DNA from: Halorhabdus tiamatea SARL4B
Lineage (GTDB): Archaea; Halobacteriota; Halobacteria; Halobacteriales; Haloarculaceae
DNA length: 64,000 nucleotides
NCBI RefSeq assembly: GCF_000470655.1
Contig: NC_021921.1
Coordinates: forward strand, 868,001-932,000
Reading direction: 5' to 3'
The notes under the pieces are model-generated. The model saw nothing but the letters and a program-made list of their open reading frames with translations, was not told the DNA's origin and ran no database searches. The position numbers and the translations under genes are program-made. How positions within the stretch are numbered: position 1 is the stretch's first letter; each line of letters opens with the position of its first letter. This document shows positions 1-8,282 of this stretch, one piece after another.

Positions 1-227
1 TGGAGGTTCTCGACGGCGGTCGGCGGCGTCAGGAACTCGTGTTGGCTCGCGTTGATGTCACCGTGAAGTTTCGGCGTGATCGCCGACATGATCCCGGCCT
101 CGTTGACCAGCGGGAAATACAGGTAACTCGACCGCTGGGGGTCAGCCAGTCGAAACGTCCCCACGTCGTCGACGAACGCCCAGGGATCGACGTTCGTATC
201 GATATCGTGTAAGTGTCGCTTCGCCAT
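1..227 (-). CDS. GH94-like glycoside phosphorylase, N-terminal part (runs off the window)
   Basis: The reading frame starts at an ATG whose last base is 227 and stays open to the window edge, giving the first 75 residues only. The visible piece has the motif SSYLYFPLVNEAGIMS followed by SAITPKLHGD, which is the usual start of the cellobiose-phosphorylase-like (former glycosyltransferase 36, GH94) family. Family members split beta-glucosides such as cellobiose with phosphate in the cytoplasm. There is no signal peptide. The gene is divergent from the GH3 beta-glucosidase at 471, which fits shared use of beta-glucosides. Substrate cannot be decided from this fragment; family assignment is from recall of the N-terminal block. 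Confidence 0.7.
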   Translation of the reverse strand, partial: MAKRHLHDIDTNVDPWAFVDDVGTFRLADPQRSSYLYFPLVNEAGIMSAITPKLHGDINASQHEFLTPPTAVENL

Positions 228-470
228 ACATCGAATGACGGAAACGGGACTTGAATAACTTTCTAACGCGTTTCCCCGGGACGCCAAATATTTGATACGA
301 GACGTGTCGTCCCCAACTTAACGGATTTCGTATGTATAGACGAACCGACGTTTTTTCGCATAGCCGGGGGTTTGAGCGGCTGATCGGGCCAGCATCCGGC
401 ATCGTGGCTGCTTTTGGGATGAAATTATTCTGCAAAGATTAAATGGGCACGGGGTGTAGCGGTGGGTATC
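228..470. promoter_or_regulatory. Divergent promoter region between GH94-like and GH3 genes
   Basis: This 243-base gap separates two divergent sugar genes and is AT-richer than the genes. It contains a perfect 10-bp palindrome CAAATATTTG at 285-294, a plausible operator, and an AT-rich stretch GATTAAATG about 30 bases before the GH3 start that could serve as its TATA element. No TrmB site can be assigned with certainty. Confidence 0.4.
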
Positions 471-2696
471 ATGGAACTCTCAGACGAACGGCTCGACCAG
501 TACGTCGACGACGACCGCCGCGCGGAGATCGACGAACGTGTCGAATCGTCACTCGAAGAAATGACTGTCGAGGAGAAAGTCGGCCAGCTCAACCAGCGCT
601 CAGTACACTTCATCACGGGGACCGAAGACGAGGGAGACGAACTCGAGGGCGCAATCGCCGACGGCGAGGTCGGGTCGTTGCTGAACGTCACCGACCTCGA
701 GACGAAACGCCGGCTGCAGGAACGCGCCGTCGAGGAGAGTCGCCTCGGGATCCCACTCCTGATCGGCTACGACGTTATCCACGGGTATCGGACCGTCTTC
801 CCGACGCCGCTGGCACAGGCCGCCTCCTGGAACCCCGAACTGGCGGAGCGAGCCGAGCGGATCGCCGCCACGGAAGCCAGCGCCGACGGACACAACTGGA
901 CGTTCGCGCCGATGGTCGACGTCTCGCGTGACCCACGGTGGGGCCGAGTCATGGAAGGGGCCGGTGAGAGCCCGGTACTCGGGAGTGCCTTCGCCAGGGC
1001 GCGCGTCCGGGGCTTCCAGGGCGAGGACCTGAGCGCGCCGGATACGGTTCTGGCGTGTGCGAAACACTTCGCCGGCTACGGCGCTGTCGAGGGCGGCCGG
1101 GAGTACAACACCGTCAACGTCTCGGAGACGGCCCTCCGCGAGCGCCACCTCCCGCCGTTCGCGGCCAGCGTCGAGGAAGGCGTCGGGTCGGTGATGAACG
1201 CCTTCAACGTCCACGAGCGGATCCCGGCGAGCGGCAACGAATCGCTCGTCGACGGAATCCTCAAAGGCGAGTGGGACTTCCCGGGGCTGGTGGTCTCGGA
1301 CTGGGCGTCCTTCCGCGAGCAGATCCAGCACGGGACCGCGAGTGACCGCCGTGAGGCCGCGCGCAAGGCGATCCAGGCCGGCTCCGACATCGACATGGCG
1401 AGCGAGGTCGTCGTCGACGAACTCGCCGATCTCGTCCGCGACGGAGACGTAAGCGAGGACCGACTCGACGACGCCGTCCGTCGCGTTTTGACCGTCAAGG
1501 GGTTGCTCGGCCTCTTCGAGGATCCCTACCGATACTTCGACGAGCAACGTCGCGAGGAGGCGATGCTCACAGCGCAGCACCGTGACGCCGCCCGCGAGGC
1601 CGCCCGGCAGTCCTTCGTCCTGCTGGAAAACGAGGACGACCGGCTCCCGCTTGACCCGGCCGACGACGTCGCCGTGATCGGCGCGCTGGCCGACAGCGCC
1701 GAGGACGCCCTCGGAGCCTGGAGTTTCGAGGGGCGGTCCGAGGACGTCATCACGATCCGGGACGGACTCGAATCGTTCCTCGATCGCGAGGTCGCGTACG
1801 CGCCCGGATACAGCCTCCCCAGCGAAGTGACAGACGAATCGATGCCTGGCGAAGTGACGGACGAATCGCTCGAGGCGGCGGTCGACGCGGCGACCGACGC
1901 CGACGTGGCCGTCGCCGTCGTGGGTGAACCGGCCGACATCACGGGCGAAGCCGCGAGCCGGAGCCAGATCGACCTGCCGGGCGACCAGCGGCGACTGCTC
2001 GAGGCACTCGGAGAGACCGACACGCCCGTCGTGGCCGTGCTCATGAACGGCCGGCCGCTCGCGATCGAGTGGCTGGCCGAGTCGGTGCCGGCGATCCTCG
2101 ACGTCTGGCATCCCGGCGTCGAGGGCGGCCCGGCCGTCGCCGAGACGCTGTTCGGCGAGGCCGTCCCGGGCGGCCATCTGCCGATGAGCGTCCCCTACAA
2201 CGAGGGCCAGATCCCGGTCGCCCACGACCGGCTGCCGACGGGCCGGCCGCCGGGAGACGGCGTGAGAGACTACGCGTCGAAGTACCTCGACGTGCCCAAC
2301 GAACCGCTGTACGCCTTCGGCCACGGCGAAAGCTACACCGACTTCGCCTACACCGATCTGACGCTCTCTTCGAACGCGCTCTCGCCCGGCGAGACGCTCG
2401 AGGCGACCGTCACGGTCGAGAACATCGGCGACATCGCCGGCCGCGACGTCGTCCAGCTGTACGTCCAGGATCTCGTGGGGAGCCGGTCGCGACCGGAGAA
2501 GGAACTGGTCGGCTTCGAAACCGTCGATCTGGAGCCGGGCGAAACGGCGACCGTGACCGTCGAACTCGGCGAACGCGACCTGGCGTTCTGGACCGCCGAC
2601 GAGGAGTGGGCAGCCGAACCCGGCGAATTCGAGCTCATGGTGGGCCACGCCGCCGACGACATCGTCCACACCGAGCGGTTCGAACTCCGAGAGTAG
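471..2696 (+). CDS. bglX: GH3 beta-glucosidase
   Basis: A 741-residue family 3 glycoside hydrolase that removes beta-linked glucose from the non-reducing end of oligosaccharides. The nucleophile Asp lies in VVSDWAS (D277). The KHF..Y motif at about 198-203 and the C-terminal FnIII-like domain (about 630-735) are present, so the three-domain layout is complete. The ATG at 471 was preferred over an in-frame GTG at 462 because the family N-terminus begins close to it. There is no signal peptide, so it should be cytoplasmic, unlike the periplasmic BglX of bacteria. It is divergent from the GH94-like gene, and a sugar nucleotidyltransferase follows after about 70 bases. Whether cellobiose, laminaribiose or xylobiose is the true substrate is not visible. 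Confidence 0.9.
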   Translation: MELSDERLDQYVDDDRRAEIDERVESSLEEMTVEEKVGQLNQRSVHFITGTEDEGDELEGAIADGEVGSLLNVTDLETKRRLQERAVEESRLGIPLLIGYDVIHGYRTVFPTPLAQAASWNPELAERAERIAATEASADGHNWTFAPMVDVSRDPRWGRVMEGAGESPVLGSAFARARVRGFQGEDLSAPDTVLACAKHFAGYGAVEGGREYNTVNVSETALRERHLPPFAASVEEGVGSVMNAFNVHERIPASGNESLVDGILKGEWDFPGLVVSDWASFREQIQHGTASDRREAARKAIQAGSDIDMASEVVVDELADLVRDGDVSEDRLDDAVRRVLTVKGLLGLFEDPYRYFDEQRREEAMLTAQHRDAAREAARQSFVLLENEDDRLPLDPADDVAVIGALADSAEDALGAWSFEGRSEDVITIRDGLESFLDREVAYAPGYSLPSEVTDESMPGEVTDESLEAAVDAATDADVAVAVVGEPADITGEAASRSQIDLPGDQRRLLEALGETDTPVVAVLMNGRPLAIEWLAESVPAILDVWHPGVEGGPAVAETLFGEAVPGGHLPMSVPYNEGQIPVAHDRLPTGRPPGDGVRDYASKYLDVPNEPLYAFGHGESYTDFAYTDLTLSSNALSPGETLEATVTVENIGDIAGRDVVQLYVQDLVGSRSRPEKELVGFETVDLEPGETATVTVELGERDLAFWTADEEWAAEPGEFELMVGHAADDIVHTERFELRE

Positions 2697-2765
2697 GCCG
2701 AGATCGCCGACCGAGACGTTGCGTCCACCGGCACATCAAAGTAAGTGGCTTGCGTCTGGCAATCT

Positions 2766-3773
2766 ATGGACGCTATTGTCCTGGCAGGCGGGTTCGCGAC
2801 GCGACTGTGGCCGATCACTCGCAACCGGCCGAAGATGTTCCTGCCGATCGGGGACACCACAGTGATCGACCGCATCTTCCGTGAACTCGAAGCCGACGAC
2901 CGGATCGAGGACGTCTACGTCTCGACCAACCAGGAGTTCGCCTCGGAGTTCCGCAAACACCTCGCGGACTCACCCTTCGAGAAACCGACCGTCTCCGTCG
3001 AGGAGGCCCGCGCGGAGGACGAGAAGTTCGGGGTCGTCGGCGCGCTGGGTGAACTCGTCGAGCGCGAGGGCGTCGACGACGATACGATCGTTATCGCCGG
3101 GGACAATCTGATCAGCTTCGATCTCTCGTCGTTCATCGACGCCTTCGAGGACAACGGCGGGCCGACCATCGCCGCCTACGACGTCGGCGACCTCGAGAGT
3201 GCGACCCAGTACGGCGTGATCGACGTCGAGGACAACCGCGTCGTCGCTTTCGAGGAGAAACCTGACGACCCACCGAGCACGCTCGTCTCGATCGCGTGTT
3301 ATGCCTTCCCGGCCGAGACCGTCGGCCTCTTCGATACGTACCTCTCCGGGGAGAACAACCCCGACGAACCCGGCTGGTTCATCGAGTGGCTCATCGACCG
3401 CGAGCCGGTCTACGCCTTCCCCTTCGAGGGGGCCTGGTTCGACATCGGGACCCCGGACGGCTACCTCGACGCCGTCTCGTGGTACCTCGACGGCGGGACG
3501 CTCGTCGCCCCCGGCGCGACCGTCGAGGAGTCGGAGCTCGGCGAGAACGTCCACGTCATGGACGGCGCAACCGTAACTGATTCGAAACTCGAACGGTCGG
3601 TCGTGTTCCCGGACGCGACCCTCGAACGCTGTCGGATCGTCTCCTCGCTCGTCGACGAAGAGACCGAACTCGAAGACGTGAGCCTCTCGAACGCCCAGAT
3701 CGGGGCCCACACCTCCCTCACACAGACGCCACCGGACGACTGGGTGTGGGAGCAACACCGCGACTCCGAGTAA
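2766..3773 (+). CDS. Sugar-phosphate nucleotidyltransferase with left-handed beta-helix tail
   Basis: A 335-residue enzyme that activates a sugar 1-phosphate to an NDP-sugar. It begins with the nucleotide-binding signature AIVLAGGFATRLWPIT and the motif RPKMFLPIG (G-G-x-x-T-R-L and P-K family residues); the metal-binding Asp is in AGDN. The last 90 residues have repeating hexapeptides typical of a left-handed beta-helix (for example LGENVHVMDGATV). ATG 2766 places the signature at the N-terminus; an earlier GTG at 2745 would add seven unneeded residues. The next gene is a GT4 glycosyltransferase, so the pair may supply NDP-glucose for a glycogen-like glucan. Base and sugar specificity (glucose or mannose) are not resolved. 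Confidence 0.88.
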   Translation: MDAIVLAGGFATRLWPITRNRPKMFLPIGDTTVIDRIFRELEADDRIEDVYVSTNQEFASEFRKHLADSPFEKPTVSVEEARAEDEKFGVVGALGELVEREGVDDDTIVIAGDNLISFDLSSFIDAFEDNGGPTIAAYDVGDLESATQYGVIDVEDNRVVAFEEKPDDPPSTLVSIACYAFPAETVGLFDTYLSGENNPDEPGWFIEWLIDREPVYAFPFEGAWFDIGTPDGYLDAVSWYLDGGTLVAPGATVEESELGENVHVMDGATVTDSKLERSVVFPDATLERCRIVSSLVDEETELEDVSLSNAQIGAHTSLTQTPPDDWVWEQHRDSE

Positions 3774-3856
3774 GGGCTCGACGCCATTTTCGAGACGGAC
3801 ACCCCAATCGCCGGAGCCAACAGTGAAGTACGGGCCCGTCCAATCGCAGACGACGA

Positions 3857-4906
3857 ATGGTACCAAAGGTTCTGATGCTCGGCTGGGGGTTCCCGCCAAA
3901 CGTGAGTGGCGGTCTCGATACCGCCGTCGGCGAGATGTTCGAACAGTTCGACGCCCGCGAGGACGTCGAGATCGAACTCGTGTTGCCGGCCGAGTACGCC
4001 CCGGATCGAGCGGGCATTTACGGCGTCCCGACGGGCGAAGGGAGCGTTGCCGATCGCATCAACCGGCTGGCCGACGAGTTCGTCGAGTACGCCGCCGACG
4101 CCGATATCGTCCACACCCACGACTGGTTCGGCTACGGGCCAGGCAAGGCGGCACAGGACGCCCACGACATCGAGTGGGTGACGACGTTTCACTCGCTGAC
4201 CAGCGACCGCAATCGCATCCCTCCCGAGCGCGAGTTACAGACCGAACAACGAGTCGTCGACCGGTCTGATCACCTGATCGCCGTGAGCGAACTCACCCGC
4301 CGTGAAGTACAGGAACACTACGGCGGCGATTCCCGAGTCATCCACAACGGCTTCTCCAGCGTCGAGACCACCGGACGGGACGTCAAAGCGGAGCTAGATA
4401 TCGACGGCGAGATGCTGTTTTTCGTCGGGCGACACACCCACCAGAAGGGAATCGAACACCTCGTCTACGCGCTGGATCGCCTCGACGCCGAGGACGTCAC
4501 GCTCGTGGTCGGCGGAACCGGCCACCTCACCGAGCGACTGGAGCGCTTCGTCGAACTGCTGGGGGTCGAGGACATGGTCGAGTTCGTCGGCTACGTCCCC
4601 GAAGCGGAGCTGGGCGATTACTACGCCAGTGCCGACGCGTTCGTCTCGCCGTCGCTATCGGAACCGTTTGGCATCACGATCGTCGAAGCGCTGTCGGTCG
4701 GGACGCGAGTGGTCGCCTGTGAGTCTGGCGCGGCCGAAGTCCTGCCAGAGGGCTGCATCGTCGAGGTCGAACCGGACTCGCGGTCGATCGCGAACGGGAT
4801 CAGACGCGCACTCGCGGCCGGCCCGTTACCCGATTACGAGGAGCGGACCTGGGAGACCGTCGCCGACGAACACGTCACGTTCTACCGCGAGATCCTCGCG
4901 GACTGA
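3857..4906 (+). CDS. GT4 glycosyltransferase, candidate glycogen synthase-like
   Basis: A 349-residue two-Rossmann-domain (GT-B) retaining glycosyltransferase. The N-terminal acceptor loop WGFPPNVSGGLD contains the conserved glycines, HTHDWFGYGP is the interdomain region, and the C-terminal donor site has EPFGITIVEA, the E-x7-E motif of family GT4. It lacks signal and membrane segments. Its place after an NDP-sugar pyrophosphorylase and near a glucan phosphorylase and MalQ makes glycogen or another alpha-glucan the most likely product. The shorter length than bacterial GlgA (about 470) and the opening FPPNVSGGL resemble archaeal glycogen synthases. Trehalose or compatible-solute synthesis is the main alternative. 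Confidence 0.82.
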   Translation: MVPKVLMLGWGFPPNVSGGLDTAVGEMFEQFDAREDVEIELVLPAEYAPDRAGIYGVPTGEGSVADRINRLADEFVEYAADADIVHTHDWFGYGPGKAAQDAHDIEWVTTFHSLTSDRNRIPPERELQTEQRVVDRSDHLIAVSELTRREVQEHYGGDSRVIHNGFSSVETTGRDVKAELDIDGEMLFFVGRHTHQKGIEHLVYALDRLDAEDVTLVVGGTGHLTERLERFVELLGVEDMVEFVGYVPEAELGDYYASADAFVSPSLSEPFGITIVEALSVGTRVVACESGAAEVLPEGCIVEVEPDSRSIANGIRRALAAGPLPDYEERTWETVADEHVTFYREILAD

Positions 4907-4928
4907 CCTACCGGACAGGGAGGAGTGA

Positions 4929-5423
4929 TCAGCGCAGGAACCGCACGTCGGTCGCGGGTTCTGGATGGACGAGCCGAAAGCCGTCGTCGGTCGGCACGAT
5001 ACCGTACGCCTCCGAACGCCGAGTTGTGCCATTGTCGTCGTCGGAAAGTCCGTCGTAGGGGCTGTCAGTGGCCATCCCCTCGTAGGGACTGTCGGTAGAA
5101 ATGCCCTCGTAGGGACTGTCGGTGGCCATCCCTGCGTAGGGACTCTCAGTGGCGATGCCTTCGTACGGGTTGTCGGTCGTGATCCCCTCGTAGGGACTCT
5201 CAGTCGGAATGCCCGCGTAGGGACTGTCGTCGTGGGCTTTCGACCCCACATCGGCCTCGCCAGTGGCCGTCTCGGGCGGGAGATAGACACGTTCGCCCGA
5301 GGCGGAGTTGACGACGACCGCCGCGTCGTGGGTCCCCTCGACGACGACGACCGTTCGATCGGTCTCGATCGTCGTCGTGACGCGAACGTCGGGCGCGTCC
5401 CCGCCTGCAGGTTTCGAAGTCAT
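4929..5423 (-). CDS. Haloarchaeal repeat protein with seven SPYxG nonapeptides
   Basis: A 164-residue protein of unknown function. Residues about 10-55 look like a small beta-domain (TTTIETDRTVVVVEGTHDAA and SGERVYLPPE). The middle carries seven tandem 9-residue units of the type SPYEGIATD (variants SPYAGMATD, NPYEGIATE), encoded by 27-bp DNA repeats at about 5052-5240. The last 30 residues form a different tail ending VRFLR. ATG 5423 was chosen over an upstream in-frame start at 5474 because the added residues are basic and not halophilic in character. It converges with the GT4 gene and has no signal peptide. I do not know its role; the repeats may be a binding or phosphorylation array. Confidence 0.7.
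   Translation of the reverse strand: MTSKPAGGDAPDVRVTTTIETDRTVVVVEGTHDAAVVVNSASGERVYLPPETATGEADVGSKAHDDSPYAGIPTESPYEGITTDNPYEGIATESPYAGMATDSPYEGISTDSPYEGMATDSPYDGLSDDDNGTTRRSEAYGIVPTDDGFRLVHPEPATDVRFLR
5052..5240. repeat. Seven tandem 27-bp coding repeats
   Basis: The core CGTAGGGACT recurs at exact 27-base spacing (5054, 5081, 5108, 5135, 5162, 5189, 5216), each unit coding one nonapeptide on the minus strand. Differences between units are mostly at third codon positions, so the peptide is under selection. Confidence 0.9.
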
Positions 5424-5513
5424 ACGTGCACGTCCGGCGAGTCCGGACTTAAGGGTTCGGACGAATGAGGCCACAGAGACGAAAAACGGGGCGAGTGTGC
5501 GTCGACGACAGTC

Positions 5514-6578
5514 TCACTCGACGGACTCGACGACGATCCGATGGGCCTCGACGTCCTCGACGAGTGCGCCCCAGCCGCCGACGTCGACCGTGCCATCGTC
5601 GGTTTCGAGGACGATCGCGACGCGATTACCGTAGGAACTGATCGGCGTCGTCTCGAGGTTGACGTGATCGGGACCCACGATGACGTCCTTGACCGTCCCC
5701 TCGATGACGCGCCGATCGCCCGTCTCGGTGTCGGCCCCGTCGACGCGAAGCCGAACCGTCTTGCCGTCGTCGATCAGCGGCGCGATGTCGCGGATGCAGT
5801 ACCGGATCTCTAAGTACTCCTGGGTGTCGTCCTCGGCGGCGACGACCGGCTCCCAGTTGTCCCACTGCGTCGTCAGGAAGAACCAGTAGAAGACGTAGGC
5901 GTGAGTCTGGTCGTCGACGATGAGGCCGTACTCGTTGGTCGAACCCTCGTGGGGCGCGAAGTAGGCCTTCTTCCGGTCGACGATCGCCACGAACGGCGAG
6001 GAGAGTTCCCGGTGACGCGCCTCGGTACAGACGTCGGCGACCGTCTCGGGGTCCGGGACCGATTCAGACTCGCCGTCGGTGGTGATCGCGAGATTGACGG
6101 CCACGCCGTTGTCCGTCGCCGCTCGCAGCGCCGGCCGCAGCACCTCGAAGGTGTCGGGATTGACGGTGAGCTGGATCTGGTTTTCGGCGTTCTCGATCGC
6201 CTCGGCCGCACTCTCCAGGACCGTCTCGAAGCGCGTGACGACGTTGACGACGCTCTCCTCCATCCGGGGTTTCTCCCAGCGGCGTTCGATCTCATCGACG
6301 GCCCGCGAAAAGCGGGTCGCACGGTCGTCTAAACTCTCCTGGAGCGCCTCGAAGTCGTGGACACGCGCCCGGAGGGAATCCTGCTCGTAGGTCTCGACGT
6401 AGCCCGCTTTCTCGAGGTCGCGCAACACGTCGTAGATCCGGGGGTCGGGGACGTCGCTCTCCTCCGCGAGGTCGGTCGCGGTCGCCGACCCGAGTTCGAG
6501 CAACGCGACGTAGGCGTCGGCCTGGTACGGCGAGAAGCCCGCCTCCTCGAGGATCGAAGTGAGTTCCGACTCGTTCAT
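5514..6578 (-). CDS. trmB: TrmB-family sugar-sensing transcriptional regulator
   Basis: A 354-residue regulator with an N-terminal winged helix (about 5-70, containing GFSPYQADAYVALLELG and PRIYDVLRDLEKAGYV), a coiled-coil stretch (about 75-115) and a C-terminal TrmB sugar-binding domain (about 115-350). TrmB proteins repress or activate sugar transport and central sugar genes and release or bind DNA on contact with maltose, glucose or sucrose. ATG 6578 gives the normal N-terminus; the ORF could extend five codons further to 6593. It lies directly downstream of the CUT1 ABC transporter genes on the same strand but has its own promoter (TATA at 6686-6691), as in other archaeal TrmB loci. The natural effector is unknown. 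Confidence 0.92.
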   Translation of the reverse strand: MNESELTSILEEAGFSPYQADAYVALLELGSATATDLAEESDVPDPRIYDVLRDLEKAGYVETYEQDSLRARVHDFEALQESLDDRATRFSRAVDEIERRWEKPRMEESVVNVVTRFETVLESAAEAIENAENQIQLTVNPDTFEVLRPALRAATDNGVAVNLAITTDGESESVPDPETVADVCTEARHRELSSPFVAIVDRKKAYFAPHEGSTNEYGLIVDDQTHAYVFYWFFLTTQWDNWEPVVAAEDDTQEYLEIRYCIRDIAPLIDDGKTVRLRVDGADTETGDRRVIEGTVKDVIVGPDHVNLETTPISSYGNRVAIVLETDDGTVDVGGWGALVEDVEAHRIVVESVE

Positions 6579-6660
6579 GAGCGATACCTCCAACGGGGAC
6601 AGCGTGACTCGCCGAGAGCGTGACGCTGTCGCTCGCCCCCGACGAGTCGACGTCGGTTCA

Positions 6661-6691
6661 TGTACATACCAATGTGTAATGGTCGATATAA
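6661..6691 (-). promoter_or_regulatory. Promoter and possible operator of trmB (5514-6578)
   Basis: Read on the minus strand, TTATAT at 6686-6691 is a good archaeal TATA box. Between it and the expected start of transcription lies an imperfect inverted repeat, plus-strand TACAT-ACCA-ATGTGTA (6663-6678), the usual position for a repressor site. Autoregulation is inferred from position only. Confidence 0.4.
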
Positions 6692-6832
6692 GGACGTTGA
6701 CTTCTGACAGGAGACGGCGTCGACGGGTCTCGATCGGCGGCGCTCGGACCGCCGTCTCGCGGTTCGAGATATCGCCAGCGTGGCTCCAGCGTGGGTTGTC
6801 ATCCGTGGGCCTCCAGTTTCTCGGGCGGACAG

Positions 6833-7030
6833 TCAGTACAGCCCCTCTCTGTCCTCGGGCTGGTCCGATTGCTGCTCCGGTGGGTGCTCGTTCCGGCCGC
6901 GACGATACGCCCGCAGCCCGGGGATGATCTTGTTCTTTACGTCCAGGGCGAACGAGACGATCCCGTAGATCCAGAAGAAAAACAGGATCGTGAACCCGCC
7001 GTAATACAGGACCGGGACGAGACTACTCAT
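6833..7030 (-). CDS. Small single-span membrane protein of the sugar transporter operon
   Basis: A 65-residue protein with one hydrophobic segment (about residues 7-28, VLYYGGFTILFFFWIYGIVSFAL) cut here for length, followed by a basic stretch RAYRRGRNEH and an acidic tail. It starts six bases after the stop of the ABC ATPase, so it is almost certainly co-transcribed with the transporter. I do not recognise the family. It could stabilise the permease complex or be a regulatory micro-protein; its conservation at other haloarchaeal CUT1 loci would settle whether it is a true gene. Confidence 0.6.
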   Translation of the reverse strand: MSSLVPVLYYGGFTILFFFWIYGIVSFALDVKNKIIPGLRAYRRGRNEHPPEQQSDQPEDREGLY

Positions 7031-7036
7031 CGGAGA

Positions 7037-8218
7037 TCAGTCCGCTGTACTCCCCGTAGGGTCCGAGGTAGATTCCGCCGGGGCCGTGACGTCGTGAACG
7101 ATGGCATTCCCCGAGGCGGTGTCGAAGAGGTGGACTTTCGTCCGGTCCATCACGACGGAGACGGACTCGCCGATATCGAGATCGACGTCCGGGTCGACGC
7201 TCATCAGGAGCTGGTCCGAGGCGGTCGCGACCGCGTCGCTGGTGCGCAACTCGCCGGTCTGCTCCGAGAGCGTGAGGTAGACGAAGATCTCGTCACCCAT
7301 CGGCTCGGTCACGTCGACCGTCGCCTCGATCACGTCGGTGGTCGAGACGCCCGGTGCGTTCTCGACCTGGTAGATGTCCTCCGGACGGACACCCATCGTC
7401 ACCTCGTCGCCGACGTCGAGGTCGGCGGCCGCGTCGTCGACGGCGACGTCGAAGTGCTCGGTCTGGATGCCTGTCTGGGTCATCTCGCCCTCGACGAAGT
7501 TCATCGACGGCGACCCGATGAACCCGGCGACGAAGAGGTTCGCCGGCTCGTTGTAACAAGTCAGCGGAGGGTCGATCTGCTGGAGATGCCCGTCGTTGAT
7601 GACGGCGATGCGATCGGACATCGTCATCGCCTCGGCCTGGTCGTGGGTGACGTAGATGATCGTCGTATCCAGCTCGTTGTGCAGGCGCTGGAGCTCGGTC
7701 CGCATGTGGACCCGGAGTTTCGCGTCCAAGTTCGCCAGTGGCTCGTCCATCAGGAACACCTCGGGATCGCGGACGATCGCACGCGCGATCGCGACACGCT
7801 GTTGTTGGCCACCCGAGAGTTCACTGGGTTGGCGTTCGAGGAGCCCCTCGAGCTGGACGATGTCGGCCGCCTGCTCGACGCGGCGGTCGATCTCGTCTTG
7901 CTCGAAGTTCCGGAGCCGGAGCCCGAAGGAGATGTTCTTATAGACGTTCATGTGCGGGAACAGCGCGATGTTCTGAAAGACCATCGCGATCCCGCGGTCC
8001 TTCGGGGGCAAGCGCGTGACGTCGCGGTCGCCGATGTGGACCGTCCCCTCCGTGGGCTTCTCGAGGCCGGCGATCGTCTCGAGGGTGGTGGATTTCCCAC
8101 ACCCCGAGGGGCCGACGAGACAGACGAACTCGCCGTCTCTGATGTCGAGGTTCATGTCCTCGACCGCGATTTCGTCCCCGTACTGTTTCGTGACGCCGTC
8201 TAGTTTGACTCGTGCCAT
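7037..8218 (-). CDS. CUT1 sugar ABC transporter ATPase (MalK/UgpC type)
   Basis: A 393-residue ATPase that drives sugar uptake. It has Walker A GPSGCGKS (36-43), a Q-loop in MVFQN, the ABC signature LSGGQQQR, Walker B VFLMDEPLANLD and the switch His in VTHDQ. The C-terminal 150 residues form the TOBE/regulatory domain characteristic of MalK and UgpC. It is the fourth gene of the operon: lipoprotein, permease F, permease G, ATPase, small membrane protein. The cargo is likely an alpha-glucoside such as maltodextrin or sucrose because the gene sits among GH13, MalQ and phosphorylase genes next to TrmB; direct evidence for the substrate is lacking. Confidence 0.95.
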   Translation of the reverse strand: MARVKLDGVTKQYGDEIAVEDMNLDIRDGEFVCLVGPSGCGKSTTLETIAGLEKPTEGTVHIGDRDVTRLPPKDRGIAMVFQNIALFPHMNVYKNISFGLRLRNFEQDEIDRRVEQAADIVQLEGLLERQPSELSGGQQQRVAIARAIVRDPEVFLMDEPLANLDAKLRVHMRTELQRLHNELDTTIIYVTHDQAEAMTMSDRIAVINDGHLQQIDPPLTCYNEPANLFVAGFIGSPSMNFVEGEMTQTGIQTEHFDVAVDDAAADLDVGDEVTMGVRPEDIYQVENAPGVSTTDVIEATVDVTEPMGDEIFVYLTLSEQTGELRTSDAVATASDQLLMSVDPDVDLDIGESVSVVMDRTKVHLFDTASGNAIVHDVTAPAESTSDPTGSTAD

Positions 8219-8282
8219 AGCTCGTAGTCAGTCCGTGTGATCGTCTGTGACGTGAGTGTGATCGTTCGTCGAGTGGTTGTGC

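Noticed and set aside
600-2669. Long antisense reading frame opposite the GH3 gene
   Set aside because: High GC and strong codon bias make long antisense frames common here; the sense protein has all GH3 motifs and the antisense one has none. The same holds for the other long shadow frames opposite the GH13, GH31, deacetylase and membrane-protein genes.
5052-5240. Regular 27-bp repeats that could suggest a CRISPR array
   Set aside because: There are no spacers; the units abut directly and code a conserved nonapeptide in one frame.
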